This document shows positions 1-6,729 of a DNA stretch of 40,557 nucleotides, one piece after another. The notes under the pieces were generated by a model that did no database searches, was not told where the DNA came from, and saw nothing but the letters and a program-made list of their open reading frames with translations. Made by a program: the position numbers and the translations under genes. Position 1 is the first letter of the stretch. Each line of letters begins with the position of its first letter. Source of the DNA: Paracoccaceae bacterium (GTDB lineage: Bacteria > Pseudomonadota > Alphaproteobacteria > Rhodobacterales > Rhodobacteraceae); the NCBI GenBank assembly GCA_902606585.1, contig CACLGX010000013.1, positions 1 to 40,557 on the forward strand, read 5' to 3'.

Positions 1-85
1 GCTCCTATTAGCTATAGACTTAGGAATATGGATTAACGATTTTCAATTTTAATAGCTGAGCGACCAGTTCTATCGATTATATTAA

Positions 86-214
86 AAAGAGGTTCTATAT
101 CCTAGATTAAGTGATAAAGGTCTTTTAATCATCGACGATTATGGACATTGGGAAGGCGCTAAGAAGGCAGTAGACGAATCTGATAGGTCGAGGCATATTT
201 GCCCGATATTCTGA
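86..214 (+). pseudogene. 3' remnant of a TylF/macrocin O-methyltransferase-family gene
   Basis: An open frame from 86 to the TGA at 212-214 encodes a tail containing LYPRLSDKGLLIIDDYGHWE followed by GAKKAVDE. This is the typical C-terminal signature of TylF-like sugar O-methyltransferases (known of the family from memory). An in-frame TAA at 83-85 and the lack of upstream homology in this frame show that only about 42 codons survive. The last codons diverge from the family before the stop, so the 3' end may be damaged too. It lies just upstream of pseB on the same strand, suggesting a once longer glycan cluster. It is not expected to make a working enzyme. Confidence 0.6.
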
Positions 215-264
215 GCTTATCTTTTGTAACCTTTCTTTAAAAATAAAAGCGTAAAAGGATAAAT

Positions 265-1260
265 ATGCGCAATTCAATAATATTAGTGACAGGTGGAACT
301 GGATCTTTTGGTCATAAATTCATTAGGATGACACTTGATAAGTATAACCCGAAGAAGGTTATCGTGTTTTCACGCGACGAAATGAAGCAGTGGGAAATGG
401 CTAAGCTTTGCCAAGGTGATGACCGCGTGAGGTTTTTCATTGGTGATGTTCGAGACCGCGACCGTTTGTATCGTGCGTTAGATGGTGTTGATTATGTAGT
501 TCATGCTGCTGCAACCAAAATCGTCCCGACAGCTGAATATAATCCATTTGAATGCATTAAAACAAATGTGAACGGTGCTATGAACGTCATTGACGCTGCA
601 ATTGATAAGGGTGTCAAAGGTGTGGTGGCGCTGTCGACAGACAAAGCAAGTAGCCCAATTAATCTTTACGGTGCCACCAAGTTGACATCTGATAAGTTGT
701 TTGTGGCTGCAAATGCTTATTCCGGAGAACATGGAACGAAATTTTCTGTCGTTCGTTATGGAAACGTCATGGGTTCACGCGGATCGGTCATTCCATTTTT
801 TGAGTCAATAAAGAGTAAGGGTATATTGCCAATCACAGATGAACGTATGACGCGTTTTATGATTACATTAGAGCAAGGCGTAGAACTCGTGTGGCAGGCA
901 TTCGAAGATATGGTTGGCGGTGAAATTTATGTAAAAAAGATCCCGTCGATGTCAGTTGTTGATTTAGCGACAGCGTTAGCACCAGAATGTAAATTAGAAA
1001 TTGTTGGTATTCGTCCTGGTGAAAAATTACATGAACAAATGATCGGTGAAGAAGATGCTTACTACACCTACGAATATCCGGAGCATTATAAAATCCTTCC
1101 TGCGATCAATAATTGGTCCACATCACCTGAACGGATCAAAGATGGCGTAAAAGTGGCTCAAGGTTTTACATACCGATCTGATAATAATGCGGAATGGATG
1201 ACTAAAAATGAATTGATTACTTGGGTTGACTCAAACCGTGATCATATTGGAAAAATATAA
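265..1260 (+). CDS. pseB: UDP-N-acetylglucosamine 4,6-dehydratase (inverting)
   Basis: First enzyme of the CMP-pseudaminic acid pathway: it converts UDP-GlcNAc to the 4-keto-6-deoxy-L-arabino sugar with C5 inversion, in the cytosol. The 331-residue length matches the family. The N-terminal Rossmann motif TGGTGSFG is at residues 9-16. The extended-SDR active-site region STDKASSPINLYGATK gives T125, D126, K127, Y135 and K139. An AAGGA ribosome site precedes the ATG by a few bases, so this start is secure. The stop shares one base with the pseC start (TAATG), indicating translational coupling. FlaA1/Cap-type dehydratases are close relatives, but adjacency to PseC-type and PseF-type genes favours PseB. 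Confidence 0.93.
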   Translation: MRNSIILVTGGTGSFGHKFIRMTLDKYNPKKVIVFSRDEMKQWEMAKLCQGDDRVRFFIGDVRDRDRLYRALDGVDYVVHAAATKIVPTAEYNPFECIKTNVNGAMNVIDAAIDKGVKGVVALSTDKASSPINLYGATKLTSDKLFVAANAYSGEHGTKFSVVRYGNVMGSRGSVIPFFESIKSKGILPITDERMTRFMITLEQGVELVWQAFEDMVGGEIYVKKIPSMSVVDLATALAPECKLEIVGIRPGEKLHEQMIGEEDAYYTYEYPEHYKILPAINNWSTSPERIKDGVKVAQGFTYRSDNNAEWMTKNELITWVDSNRDHIGKI

Positions 1261-2426
1261 TGGTATTGCCTTACGGACGCCAAGATATCCAAGATGGCGA
1301 CGTTGCTGCTGTACTGGAGGTACTGAAATCAGATTTTCTAACCCAAGGTCCTGCTGTCCCAATTTTTGAGCAAGCTGTAAGTGAATTTTGTGGTGCTAGG
1401 CATGCCGTTGCGGTGAATAGTGCAACCTCTGCACTGCATATTGCTTTAATGGCGTTGGGCGTTGCAGCTGGCGATACTGTTTGGACCTCTCCGAATACAT
1501 TCGTGGCATCATCAAACGCAGCATTGTATTGTGGGGCCGAGGTCGACTTTGTTGATATCGACTTAGAGACTTATAATATGTCGATATCTGCGCTGAAGGA
1601 AAAATTGGAGCAATCTGCAGCGTTAGGCGTATTGCCTAAGGTGGTAATCCCTGTTCATTTGACAGGGCAACCTTGTGACATGCAAGCGATACATGAGTTA
1701 GCTCAACATTACGGATTCAAAGTTGTGGAAGATGCATCACATGCGATTGGTGGACGATATCTAAAAAATGCTATAGGAAATTGTGATTATAGTGACATCA
1801 CGGTTTTTAGCTTTCATCCAGTGAAAATTGTAACCACTGCAGAAGGTGGGATGGCACTGACCAATGAGCCAGCTTTAGCTGAACAGATGGCACTTTTTCG
1901 TAGCCACGGAATAACTAGAGATCCATCACTGATGACACGGGTACCGGAAGGGGCCTGGTACTATGAACAAATTGCGCTGGGCTACAATTATCGCATGACC
2001 GATTTGCATGCCGCATTAGGTATCAGCCAAATGCAGCGGCTGCAGGGGTATATTGACCGGCGCCATGAGATAGCGGATCGATATTCGCGAGAGCTTTCTG
2101 ATTTACCGCTTATATTACCGGAACAGGCAGAGTTTGCGCATTCGGCGTATCATCTCTATGTCATTAGACTGGATTTAGATGTCATTAAACCATTAACCCA
2201 CGCAGAGGTTTTCCAAGCATTACGTGATCGCGATATCTTAGTCAATTTGCATTATATACCGGTTCATACTCAGCCTTATTATCAAAATATGGGGTTTAAG
2301 TGGGGTGACTTTCCAAACGCAGAGGCTTATTATAAATCGGCAATTTCTATACCAATGTTCCCTATTTTGAGTTGTGAAGCACAAACTAAAGTTATTTCTA
2401 CATTGCATGAGATTTTAGCAAAATGA
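1260..2426 (+). CDS. pseC: UDP-4-amino-4,6-dideoxy-N-acetyl-beta-L-altrosamine transaminase
   Basis: PLP-dependent aminotransferase of the DegT/DnrJ/EryC1 family. It adds the 4-amino group to the PseB product using glutamate. It has 388 residues. Visible family landmarks are the N-terminal LPYGRQDI start, EDASHA with the PLP-contacting D158, and FSFHPVKIVTTAEGG with the probable Schiff-base lysine K189. FSFHP.K..TT.EGG is the usual PseC form. The gene overlaps pseB by one base and pseF by four (ATGA), so the three are read as one operon. I see no lesion. A perosamine-type aminotransferase is the alternative, but neighbouring genes argue for PseC. Confidence 0.92.
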   Translation: MVLPYGRQDIQDGDVAAVLEVLKSDFLTQGPAVPIFEQAVSEFCGARHAVAVNSATSALHIALMALGVAAGDTVWTSPNTFVASSNAALYCGAEVDFVDIDLETYNMSISALKEKLEQSAALGVLPKVVIPVHLTGQPCDMQAIHELAQHYGFKVVEDASHAIGGRYLKNAIGNCDYSDITVFSFHPVKIVTTAEGGMALTNEPALAEQMALFRSHGITRDPSLMTRVPEGAWYYEQIALGYNYRMTDLHAALGISQMQRLQGYIDRRHEIADRYSRELSDLPLILPEQAEFAHSAYHLYVIRLDLDVIKPLTHAEVFQALRDRDILVNLHYIPVHTQPYYQNMGFKWGDFPNAEAYYKSAISIPMFPILSCEAQTKVISTLHEILAK

Positions 2427-3112
2427 AAATGGCGGTGATTCCAGCGCGCGGAGGATCAAAGCGTATTCCCCTTAAGAATATTAAATTATTTGGCGGCAAA
2501 CCAATGATTTCCTGGTCCATTGAAGCTGCGCAAAAAAGTGGCGTATTTGATCGCATTATTGTGAGTACCGATGACGCTGAAATTGCCGCTGTTGCGCTAG
2601 AATATGGGGCCGAAGTTCCATTTATGCGCCCAGCCGAATTGTCAGACGATCATACAGTTACTAGCCCAGTAATAGCGCATGCCATAGAATGGCATTTAGC
2701 TAATGGTTTTGAGCCAGAACAGATATGTTGCATTTACGCGACCGCTCCTTTTCTCCAAAGTATAGATATTATGCGTGGTATGAAAATTTTGGAACAGTTA
2801 GAAGCTGATTTTGCTTTTTCTATAACTTCATTTGCGTTTCCAATCCAACGCGCGATCAAGCTGCGAACGGATGGCCGAATTGAAATGTTTGATCGATCGC
2901 AATTCCAAATGCGCTCTCAGGATTTACCTGAAGCCTATCATGATGCAGGTCAATTTTATTGGGGAACAAAAGACGCCTGGCTATCTGGCGTACCTATTTT
3001 TGGTCCAAATTCAGTTCCCGTGCACTTACCACGATACCGCGTGCAAGATATCGACACCAAAGAGGATTGGAAGCATGCTGAATTAATGATGGAAGTCCTA
3101 AAGAAACATTAA
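2423..3112 (+). CDS. pseF: Pseudaminic acid cytidylyltransferase
   Basis: Activates pseudaminic acid with CTP to give the CMP-sugar donor for flagellin or surface-glycan glycosylation. The 229-residue protein begins with the nucleotide-binding signature of CMP-NeuAc synthetases, IPARGGSKRIPLKNIK at about residues 6-21. It also has the family segments STDD (about 49-52) and YATAPFL (about 104-110). The start overlaps the pseC stop as ATGA. The next gene on this strand, only 5 bases downstream, is the truncated pseG, the classical partner. A NeuA or LegF role is possible by sequence alone, but pseB and pseC upstream make PseF the best call. Confidence 0.9.
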   Translation: MKMAVIPARGGSKRIPLKNIKLFGGKPMISWSIEAAQKSGVFDRIIVSTDDAEIAAVALEYGAEVPFMRPAELSDDHTVTSPVIAHAIEWHLANGFEPEQICCIYATAPFLQSIDIMRGMKILEQLEADFAFSITSFAFPIQRAIKLRTDGRIEMFDRSQFQMRSQDLPEAYHDAGQFYWGTKDAWLSGVPIFGPNSVPVHLPRYRVQDIDTKEDWKHAELMMEVLKKH

Positions 3113-3117
3113 AGCAT

Positions 3118-3210
3118 ATGGCCGATCCCTTAACCATTATATTCCGAACGGATGCTTCACTCGAAATAGGCACGGATCATGTAATGCGGTGCATTACCTT
3201 GGGACTGGGC
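3118..3210 (+). pseudogene. pseG: pseG 5' fragment, truncated by the mobile-element remnant
   Basis: Starting at the ATG 5 bases after pseF, the frame encodes MADPLTIIFRTDASL and then EIGTDHVMRCITLGLG. This matches the N-terminus of the PseG UDP-sugar hydrolase family, whose glycine-rich GTGH.MRC.TLA motif is diagnostic; here GTGH reads GTDH. After about residue 31 the frame runs into sequence that is the reverse complement of the MNEW element ORF and stops near 3283. More than 90% of the gene is missing. PseG normally removes UDP to release the altrosamine sugar before PseI acts, so an intact copy would have to exist elsewhere. Confidence 0.72.
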
Positions 3211-3477
3211 TTGTCTTTAAGTTCTTCGCGTAGTTCAAGCTGTTCTTGCCACTCTGCTTCTATTGTGCGTATTCATCTTCGCTAAGCCACGTTTGTAGCT
3301 GACGGTTTTGCACGTTTTCTCCACGCTTAAGTTTTTCAGCTATTCCTTCTAACTTATTAAGCCGCTTGGTTTCTTCCGCAGTCAGTGTACGACGTGGATA
3401 GCCTTTTCAATCCGCTCTTGCAGCAACTTACGGAAGTTAACACATGTCTTCTTTTGGTTGTCGTACCACTCACTCAT
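3205..3477 (-). pseudogene. Decayed 5' copy of the MNEW coiled-coil element ORF
   Basis: Read on the minus strand from the ATG at 3475-3477, this starts MSEWYDNQKK and continues FRKLLQERI. It matches base for base over long runs the 5' part of the intact ORF at 6730-7431, down to the segment at about 7160 of that copy. Small indels break the frame, so it is non-coding. Its ATG shares one base with the TAA of the upstream YdcF-like gene (TAATG). Its far end joins directly onto the pseG fragment at about 3205-3210. This is one of several remnants of the same element in the window. Confidence 0.82.
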
Positions 3478-4049
3478 TAGTAAGAAATCTTAGGGTAGAT
3501 CTTACCATTATAGAATGGATGCTTTTCTGAAAGCGCTGAAAAAATTTCATGCCTAGATGAAAAATCAATTCCATCAAATGTTTGGCAGAAAGCATCAAGA
3601 GATTGTTGTTCATGCATTAAAATTTCTGAATCTAAATTCGCTACTGTTTCCACCCCATATACTTCTATAGAGACAGAGTTGTTAAACACACGATTGAAAA
3701 TGAATTTTGTTCTTTCAACGTGGTAGTCTGACGTGACTACAACCATTTTTTTTAATTTGGAGCTACGAAAATAATCTAAACAGTAGATCGCATCACCGAC
3801 AGTATCGCGCGACTCCCTCACTGCCATTACTGATGAATTATCAATATCTGAATTTTTAAATATGTAATCACTTACAACTTCAGCAATTGGCACATCGCAA
3901 TCAGCACGATAATCCCAACCAAGTGTCACTAATTTATCGTATTGGTCGCTCGAAAAAAGTTTAATAGCCATATCTGCTCGTGCGACTGACTCGTCACCTA
4001 GTTCGCAAGACTTCGACATTAAGTGGGCTAAAACAACTAACAGATTCAC
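3477..4049 (-). CDS. YdcF/ElyC/SanA-like (DUF218) protein
   Basis: A 190-residue protein with the DUF218 fold signatures: ESRDTVGDAIYC at about 79-90, where the S-x-x-T segment lines an anionic site in family members, and VVTSDYHVERTKFIF at about 103-117. The start is GTG, immediately after the pseI TAG, with an AGGGG ribosome site inside the pseI end, so it is coupled to pseI. There is no membrane anchor, unlike E. coli SanA or ElyC. The family is linked to envelope glycan metabolism but its chemistry is poorly known. Here it sits in a sialic-acid-type gene block. A role in handling the sugar intermediate is only a guess. Confidence 0.7.
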   Translation of the reverse strand: MNLLVVLAHLMSKSCELGDESVARADMAIKLFSSDQYDKLVTLGWDYRADCDVPIAEVVSDYIFKNSDIDNSSVMAVRESRDTVGDAIYCLDYFRSSKLKKMVVVTSDYHVERTKFIFNRVFNNSVSIEVYGVETVANLDSEILMHEQQSLDAFCQTFDGIDFSSRHEIFSALSEKHPFYNGKIYPKISY

Positions 4050-5114
4050 CTAGTCACCCCTCTTAGCGAAGTGCTGAATGGTAACTCTATCCCCTCTTTT
4101 AGCAGAAATAAGACATTTTGATCCTATTACGTGATCGAAGTACTTGGCTTCTAATCCGAAACCAGGACGAATTCTTCGAACGCTTTCATTGGTGATAACT
4201 TCTCCCTCTTCTACATCTTTTATAAAGTACAATGAGCGCCGAAAGACCTTATTGCCATCTTCAACAGAAGACCTACTGAATGATTTAGATCCTAATGCAT
4301 GGAAAGCCTCTTTCGTTTCCTTTACTAGCGCGTTCATTTCAGTTGGCTCAAGCGAAAAGCTACTATCTACACCTCCATCAGATCTGTTTATTGTGAAGTG
4401 TTTTTCGATTGCAGTTGCACCAATCGAAGTGGCAAGTACACTTGCTAAATTACCAATTGTATGATCAGAGAGCCCAACTTGGATATTAAATTCCTTTTGT
4501 AATATCGAAATCATATTCAGATTAGCTTCAGATAAAGGCGCGGGATAACTACTGATACAGTGAAACAACAAAATGTTTCCATTGCCAACTGACTTAGCCG
4601 CTTCTAGCGCCTCACCAATTTCATCATACGACGCCATCCCAGTTGACATGAGTATCGGTTTATTCTTTTTAGCTATGTACTTGATAAGAGGCAAATCGAC
4701 TACTTCAAAAGATGCAACCTTATATGCTGGCGCATCCAAGCTATCTAACAAATCTACTGCGGTTTCATCAAACGGCGAAGAAAATAGCGTAATTCCGATC
4801 TCGTTTGCACAATCGAACAGCTCCTTATGCCACTCAAATGGAGTGTAGGCTTCGCTATACAAATCATACAACGATCGCCCCTTCCATAGCCCATCGTCGA
4901 TAAGAAAATCTGACTTATGGACATCAATTGTCATTGTATCTGGCGTGTAAGTTTGGATTTTAACTGCATCTACTCCAGCATTACGAGCTGCGAGAATTGT
5001 TTCTTTAGCCCGTAATATCGAACCGTTGTGATTTGCTGACACCTCAGCAATTATGTATGGGGCATAATCACTGGAAATTTCTCTAGAGTTAATGACAAAG
5101 CTATTAGTTGTCAT
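4050..5114 (-). CDS. pseI: Pseudaminic acid synthase
   Basis: A NeuB-family synthase condensing PEP with the 6-deoxy-di-N-acylaltrosamine to give pseudaminic acid. It has 354 residues. The TIM barrel shows IIAEVSANHNGS (21-32) and KIQTYTPDTMT (52-62), and then a GRSLYDLYSEAYTPFEWH segment. The last two are typical of PseI rather than NeuB or LegI. A C-terminal SAF/antifreeze-like domain occupies about 290-350 (RRSLYF, RPGFGL). It is encoded on the opposite strand from pseBCF, inside the mobile-element mosaic. It overlaps the upstream formyltransferase by 11 bases and abuts the YdcF-like gene, so the three form one translationally linked cargo block. Confidence 0.88.
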   Translation of the reverse strand: MTTNSFVINSREISSDYAPYIIAEVSANHNGSILRAKETILAARNAGVDAVKIQTYTPDTMTIDVHKSDFLIDDGLWKGRSLYDLYSEAYTPFEWHKELFDCANEIGITLFSSPFDETAVDLLDSLDAPAYKVASFEVVDLPLIKYIAKKNKPILMSTGMASYDEIGEALEAAKSVGNGNILLFHCISSYPAPLSEANLNMISILQKEFNIQVGLSDHTIGNLASVLATSIGATAIEKHFTINRSDGGVDSSFSLEPTEMNALVKETKEAFHALGSKSFSRSSVEDGNKVFRRSLYFIKDVEEGEVITNESVRRIRPGFGLEAKYFDHVIGSKCLISAKRGDRVTIQHFAKRGD

Positions 5115-5715
5115 GCTTAAGTCCTTCAGAATCTAATCTTTCAAGTTCGTCTGATATCTTTGCATTCCATCCAGAAAAATTAGTTGGTAAATCTTTTACA
5201 TAATGAATAGTCCCATCACCCCTTTGCGGTTTTGCTGTCCAAGTGTCGGTTAGCAACGATGGAAGAAATTCGAGGAACAAATCCTCCATGCTTTTGATTA
5301 GGACAGAATACGTCTTTACAAACGTGTCATCCGATTCCTTAAAATTGACATATTTCTGTTTAACAATTGGCCCAGTATCAATTCCACTATCAATTAAGTG
5401 TATTGTTACACCACTTGGAGTGTTGTCATAAAACGACCAAAAGTTCGGATGAGCTCCACGGTTATAGGGCAGAAACGATATGTGCAGATTTAATACTGGA
5501 CACCCAAAACCATCAATTGTGCTTTGTTTGAGAATGTGTCTGTATCCATAGCTAATCACACAGTCATAGCCCTTGATTGCATCAATTTTATCTGCCGTAT
5601 GATCAACAGCACATTTGTTAGCAATCAGAGCATCGATTAGTGTTGTCTGTGTTTGATCATAGCCAAGAAATAAAATTCTTTTTTTTGGACTGTCAATTTG
5701 ATTGATACTTATCAT
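5104..5715 (-). CDS. Formyltransferase-fold enzyme, probable sugar N-formyltransferase
   Basis: About 203 residues from the ATG at 5713-5715. The formyltransferase catalytic triad is recognisable: N and H in LNLHISFLPYNRGAHPNFW and D in HLIDSGIDTGPIV, as in methionyl-tRNA and sugar formyltransferases that use N10-formyl-THF. The frame stays open upstream to 5832, but those codons are the integrase fragment read in another frame, so I reject that longer start. It overlaps pseI. By context it probably formylates an amino group of the sugar made by the neighbouring Pse enzymes, perhaps replacing the missing PseH acetylation. The exact substrate cannot be read from sequence. Confidence 0.75.
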   Translation of the reverse strand: MISINQIDSPKKRILFLGYDQTQTTLIDALIANKCAVDHTADKIDAIKGYDCVISYGYRHILKQSTIDGFGCPVLNLHISFLPYNRGAHPNFWSFYDNTPSGVTIHLIDSGIDTGPIVKQKYVNFKESDDTFVKTYSVLIKSMEDLFLEFLPSLLTDTWTAKPQRGDGTIHYVKDLPTNFSGWNAKISDELERLDSEGLKHDN

Positions 5716-5716
5716 T

Positions 5717-5854
5717 TCAACGGCTTTTACGTGCGTACTTGTTTTCTTTTGGTAACCACATACGAAATTGCCAATACTCACCTCGCTTGTAGATACAAGT
5801 TTCGTCAAATATTGGAATTTCGCCTTCAGCAAAGTGCTGTTTCTTCAGTGCCAA
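5717..5854 (-). pseudogene. Integrase N-terminal fragment (copy B)
   Basis: From a TTG at 5852-5854 the frame reads ALKKQHFAEGEI, then EYWQFRMWLPKENKYARKS, then TGA at 5717-5719, 45 codons in all. It is nearly identical to the start of the longer copy at 14877-15275 (RMWLPKENRYARKS). That copy looks like the N-terminal, DNA-binding part of a phage-type tyrosine recombinase. Only one base separates its stop from the formyltransferase ATG, so the cargo begins exactly where the integrase is cut. No catalytic domain remains. Confidence 0.65.
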
Positions 5855-6023
5855 TCTTAGTCTCTGAGTTACTACGAGTTTCAGTAGTCACACGTTTGTG
5901 CAACATTTTGTGTAACTGTAAGAAAAAAGACTAAGGAAATCAACGACTGATTGCTGAGTGTGAAAGTATATGAAAGTCACTAATACAATTAAAACAATGA
6001 CTTACACTAGAAAAACTACTCCC
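5720..6023. repeat. Integrase-end direct repeat (copy B)
   Basis: This segment is a direct repeat of 15141-15446. Similarity runs from the integrase codons through the upstream region, with shared blocks GTTACTACGAGTTTCAGTAG, AAAAAAGACT and GGAAATCAACGA. It ends at the shared AACTACTCCC (6014-6023 here, 15437-15446 in the other copy), after which the two sequences diverge. I read that point as one end of the mobile element. In this copy it is the boundary between two tandem elements. Confidence 0.7.
5868..5891. repeat. Core-site-like inverted repeat upstream of integrase copy B
   Basis: GTTACTAC, an 8-base spacer GAGTTTCA, then GTAGTCAC: 8-base arms with one mismatch. Two such arms around a 6-8 base spacer is the layout of a tyrosine-recombinase core site. 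It lies just 5' of the integrase fragment and is identical in the second copy at 15290-15313. It could equally be an operator for the integrase gene. Confidence 0.4.
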
Positions 6024-6118
6024 ACTCAGTAAAAACGCTGATAATTTCTTGTTTAAGATTAACCATTTACTACACCTGAAAAGTTAGTGTGTAACTAATG
6101 TGTAACTCAAACACCACT

Positions 6119-6236
6119 TTGCACGTTTTATTTGTGCTTATGCAATTATTGCAATTCAATAGTTTACACACTCACCACCTACACTGTGTAAGACGAAGAA
6201 CGTGCTTAATCCATACACGTTCTTCTGATCGTTTGT
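6119..6236. repeat. Element terminal repeat R1
   Basis: First of three related non-coding repeats (others at 12722-12848 and 13762-13842). Shared blocks are GCACGTTTT, CAATAGTTTA and GTGTAAGACGAAGAACGT. It contains a perfect 10-base inverted repeat, GAAGAACGTG (6195-6204) and CACGTTCTTC (6216-6225), with an 11-base loop. It follows the DUF6641 frame on the minus strand. The bases between it and copy B of the integrase end (about 6024-6118) hold no gene; the only structure seen is a tandem GTGTAACT at about 6090-6108. Confidence 0.65.
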
Positions 6237-6667
6237 TCATTTGTTCTTTTGTGTCACTCGTCTGCAAAACTGCGTTTGCTGTTCAATAAGTGCATCCAAC
6301 TCATCTAAATCAGCAGCTTCACGTACTTTACGCAGCACATCAGCCAATCTGCTTCAGTAGCTAGTTCGATAGCATTCTTACCTTTAGCAAACTCTAAAGG
6401 CTTGCTTACATAGCGCACTACAAGATTTATCTTTCCATCAACACTAGCAGTCCACCAACGCTTAACTTGTTTAGCAACTTCGACTTTGCGTTGGTTACCA
6501 TGTTCGTCAGTAACCCATTTGTGTTGCGTAGGTGTGTAGTCTTTATTTGATGCAAGTTGGATTTGTTCATCAATCTTTTCAATCAGCTTGCGACGATGAA
6601 CAGCGATAGGGTTGTTGTTTTGAAGTGGATTAAAAGCAACGAAATTTAACGTATCAAGTACAGTCAT
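6237..6667 (-). pseudogene. DUF6641-family protein gene with a one-base frameshift
   Basis: From the ATG at 6665-6667, with a strong AGGAGG ribosome site upstream, the protein begins MTVLDTLNFVAFNPLQ. It contains RRKLIEKIDEQIQLA and RWWTASVDGKINLVVRYVSK, which I recognise from memory as DUF6641, a small family of unknown function often near integrases. The annotated frame stops at 6305, but after about 6345 the family-like continuation (DVLRKVREAADLDELDALIE) runs in the neighbouring frame to a TGA at 6237-6239. The full span of 431 bases is one short of a whole number of codons, so a single-base deletion (or sequencing error) explains it. It lies downstream of the MNEW ORF. Confidence 0.65.
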
Positions 6668-6729
6668 AACAGCCTCCTAGTTAGCTAAAAGCATTGTGCT
6701 TTCAGAGCTTGGTGGCTGTCATCCAAAGA

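Noticed and set aside
5716-5832. N-terminal extension of the formyltransferase open frame
   Set aside because: These codons duplicate the integrase fragment in another frame; the ATG at 5715 starts the recognisable formyltransferase sequence.
6090-6108. Short tandem GTGTAACT as a CRISPR or iteron array
   Set aside because: Only two units, no regular spacers and no replication or cas genes.
6098-6289. Plus-strand 63-codon ORF
   Set aside because: It lies in the terminal repeat and the DUF6641 tail, its counterpart at 12759-12947 diverges freely, and it has no recognisable domain.
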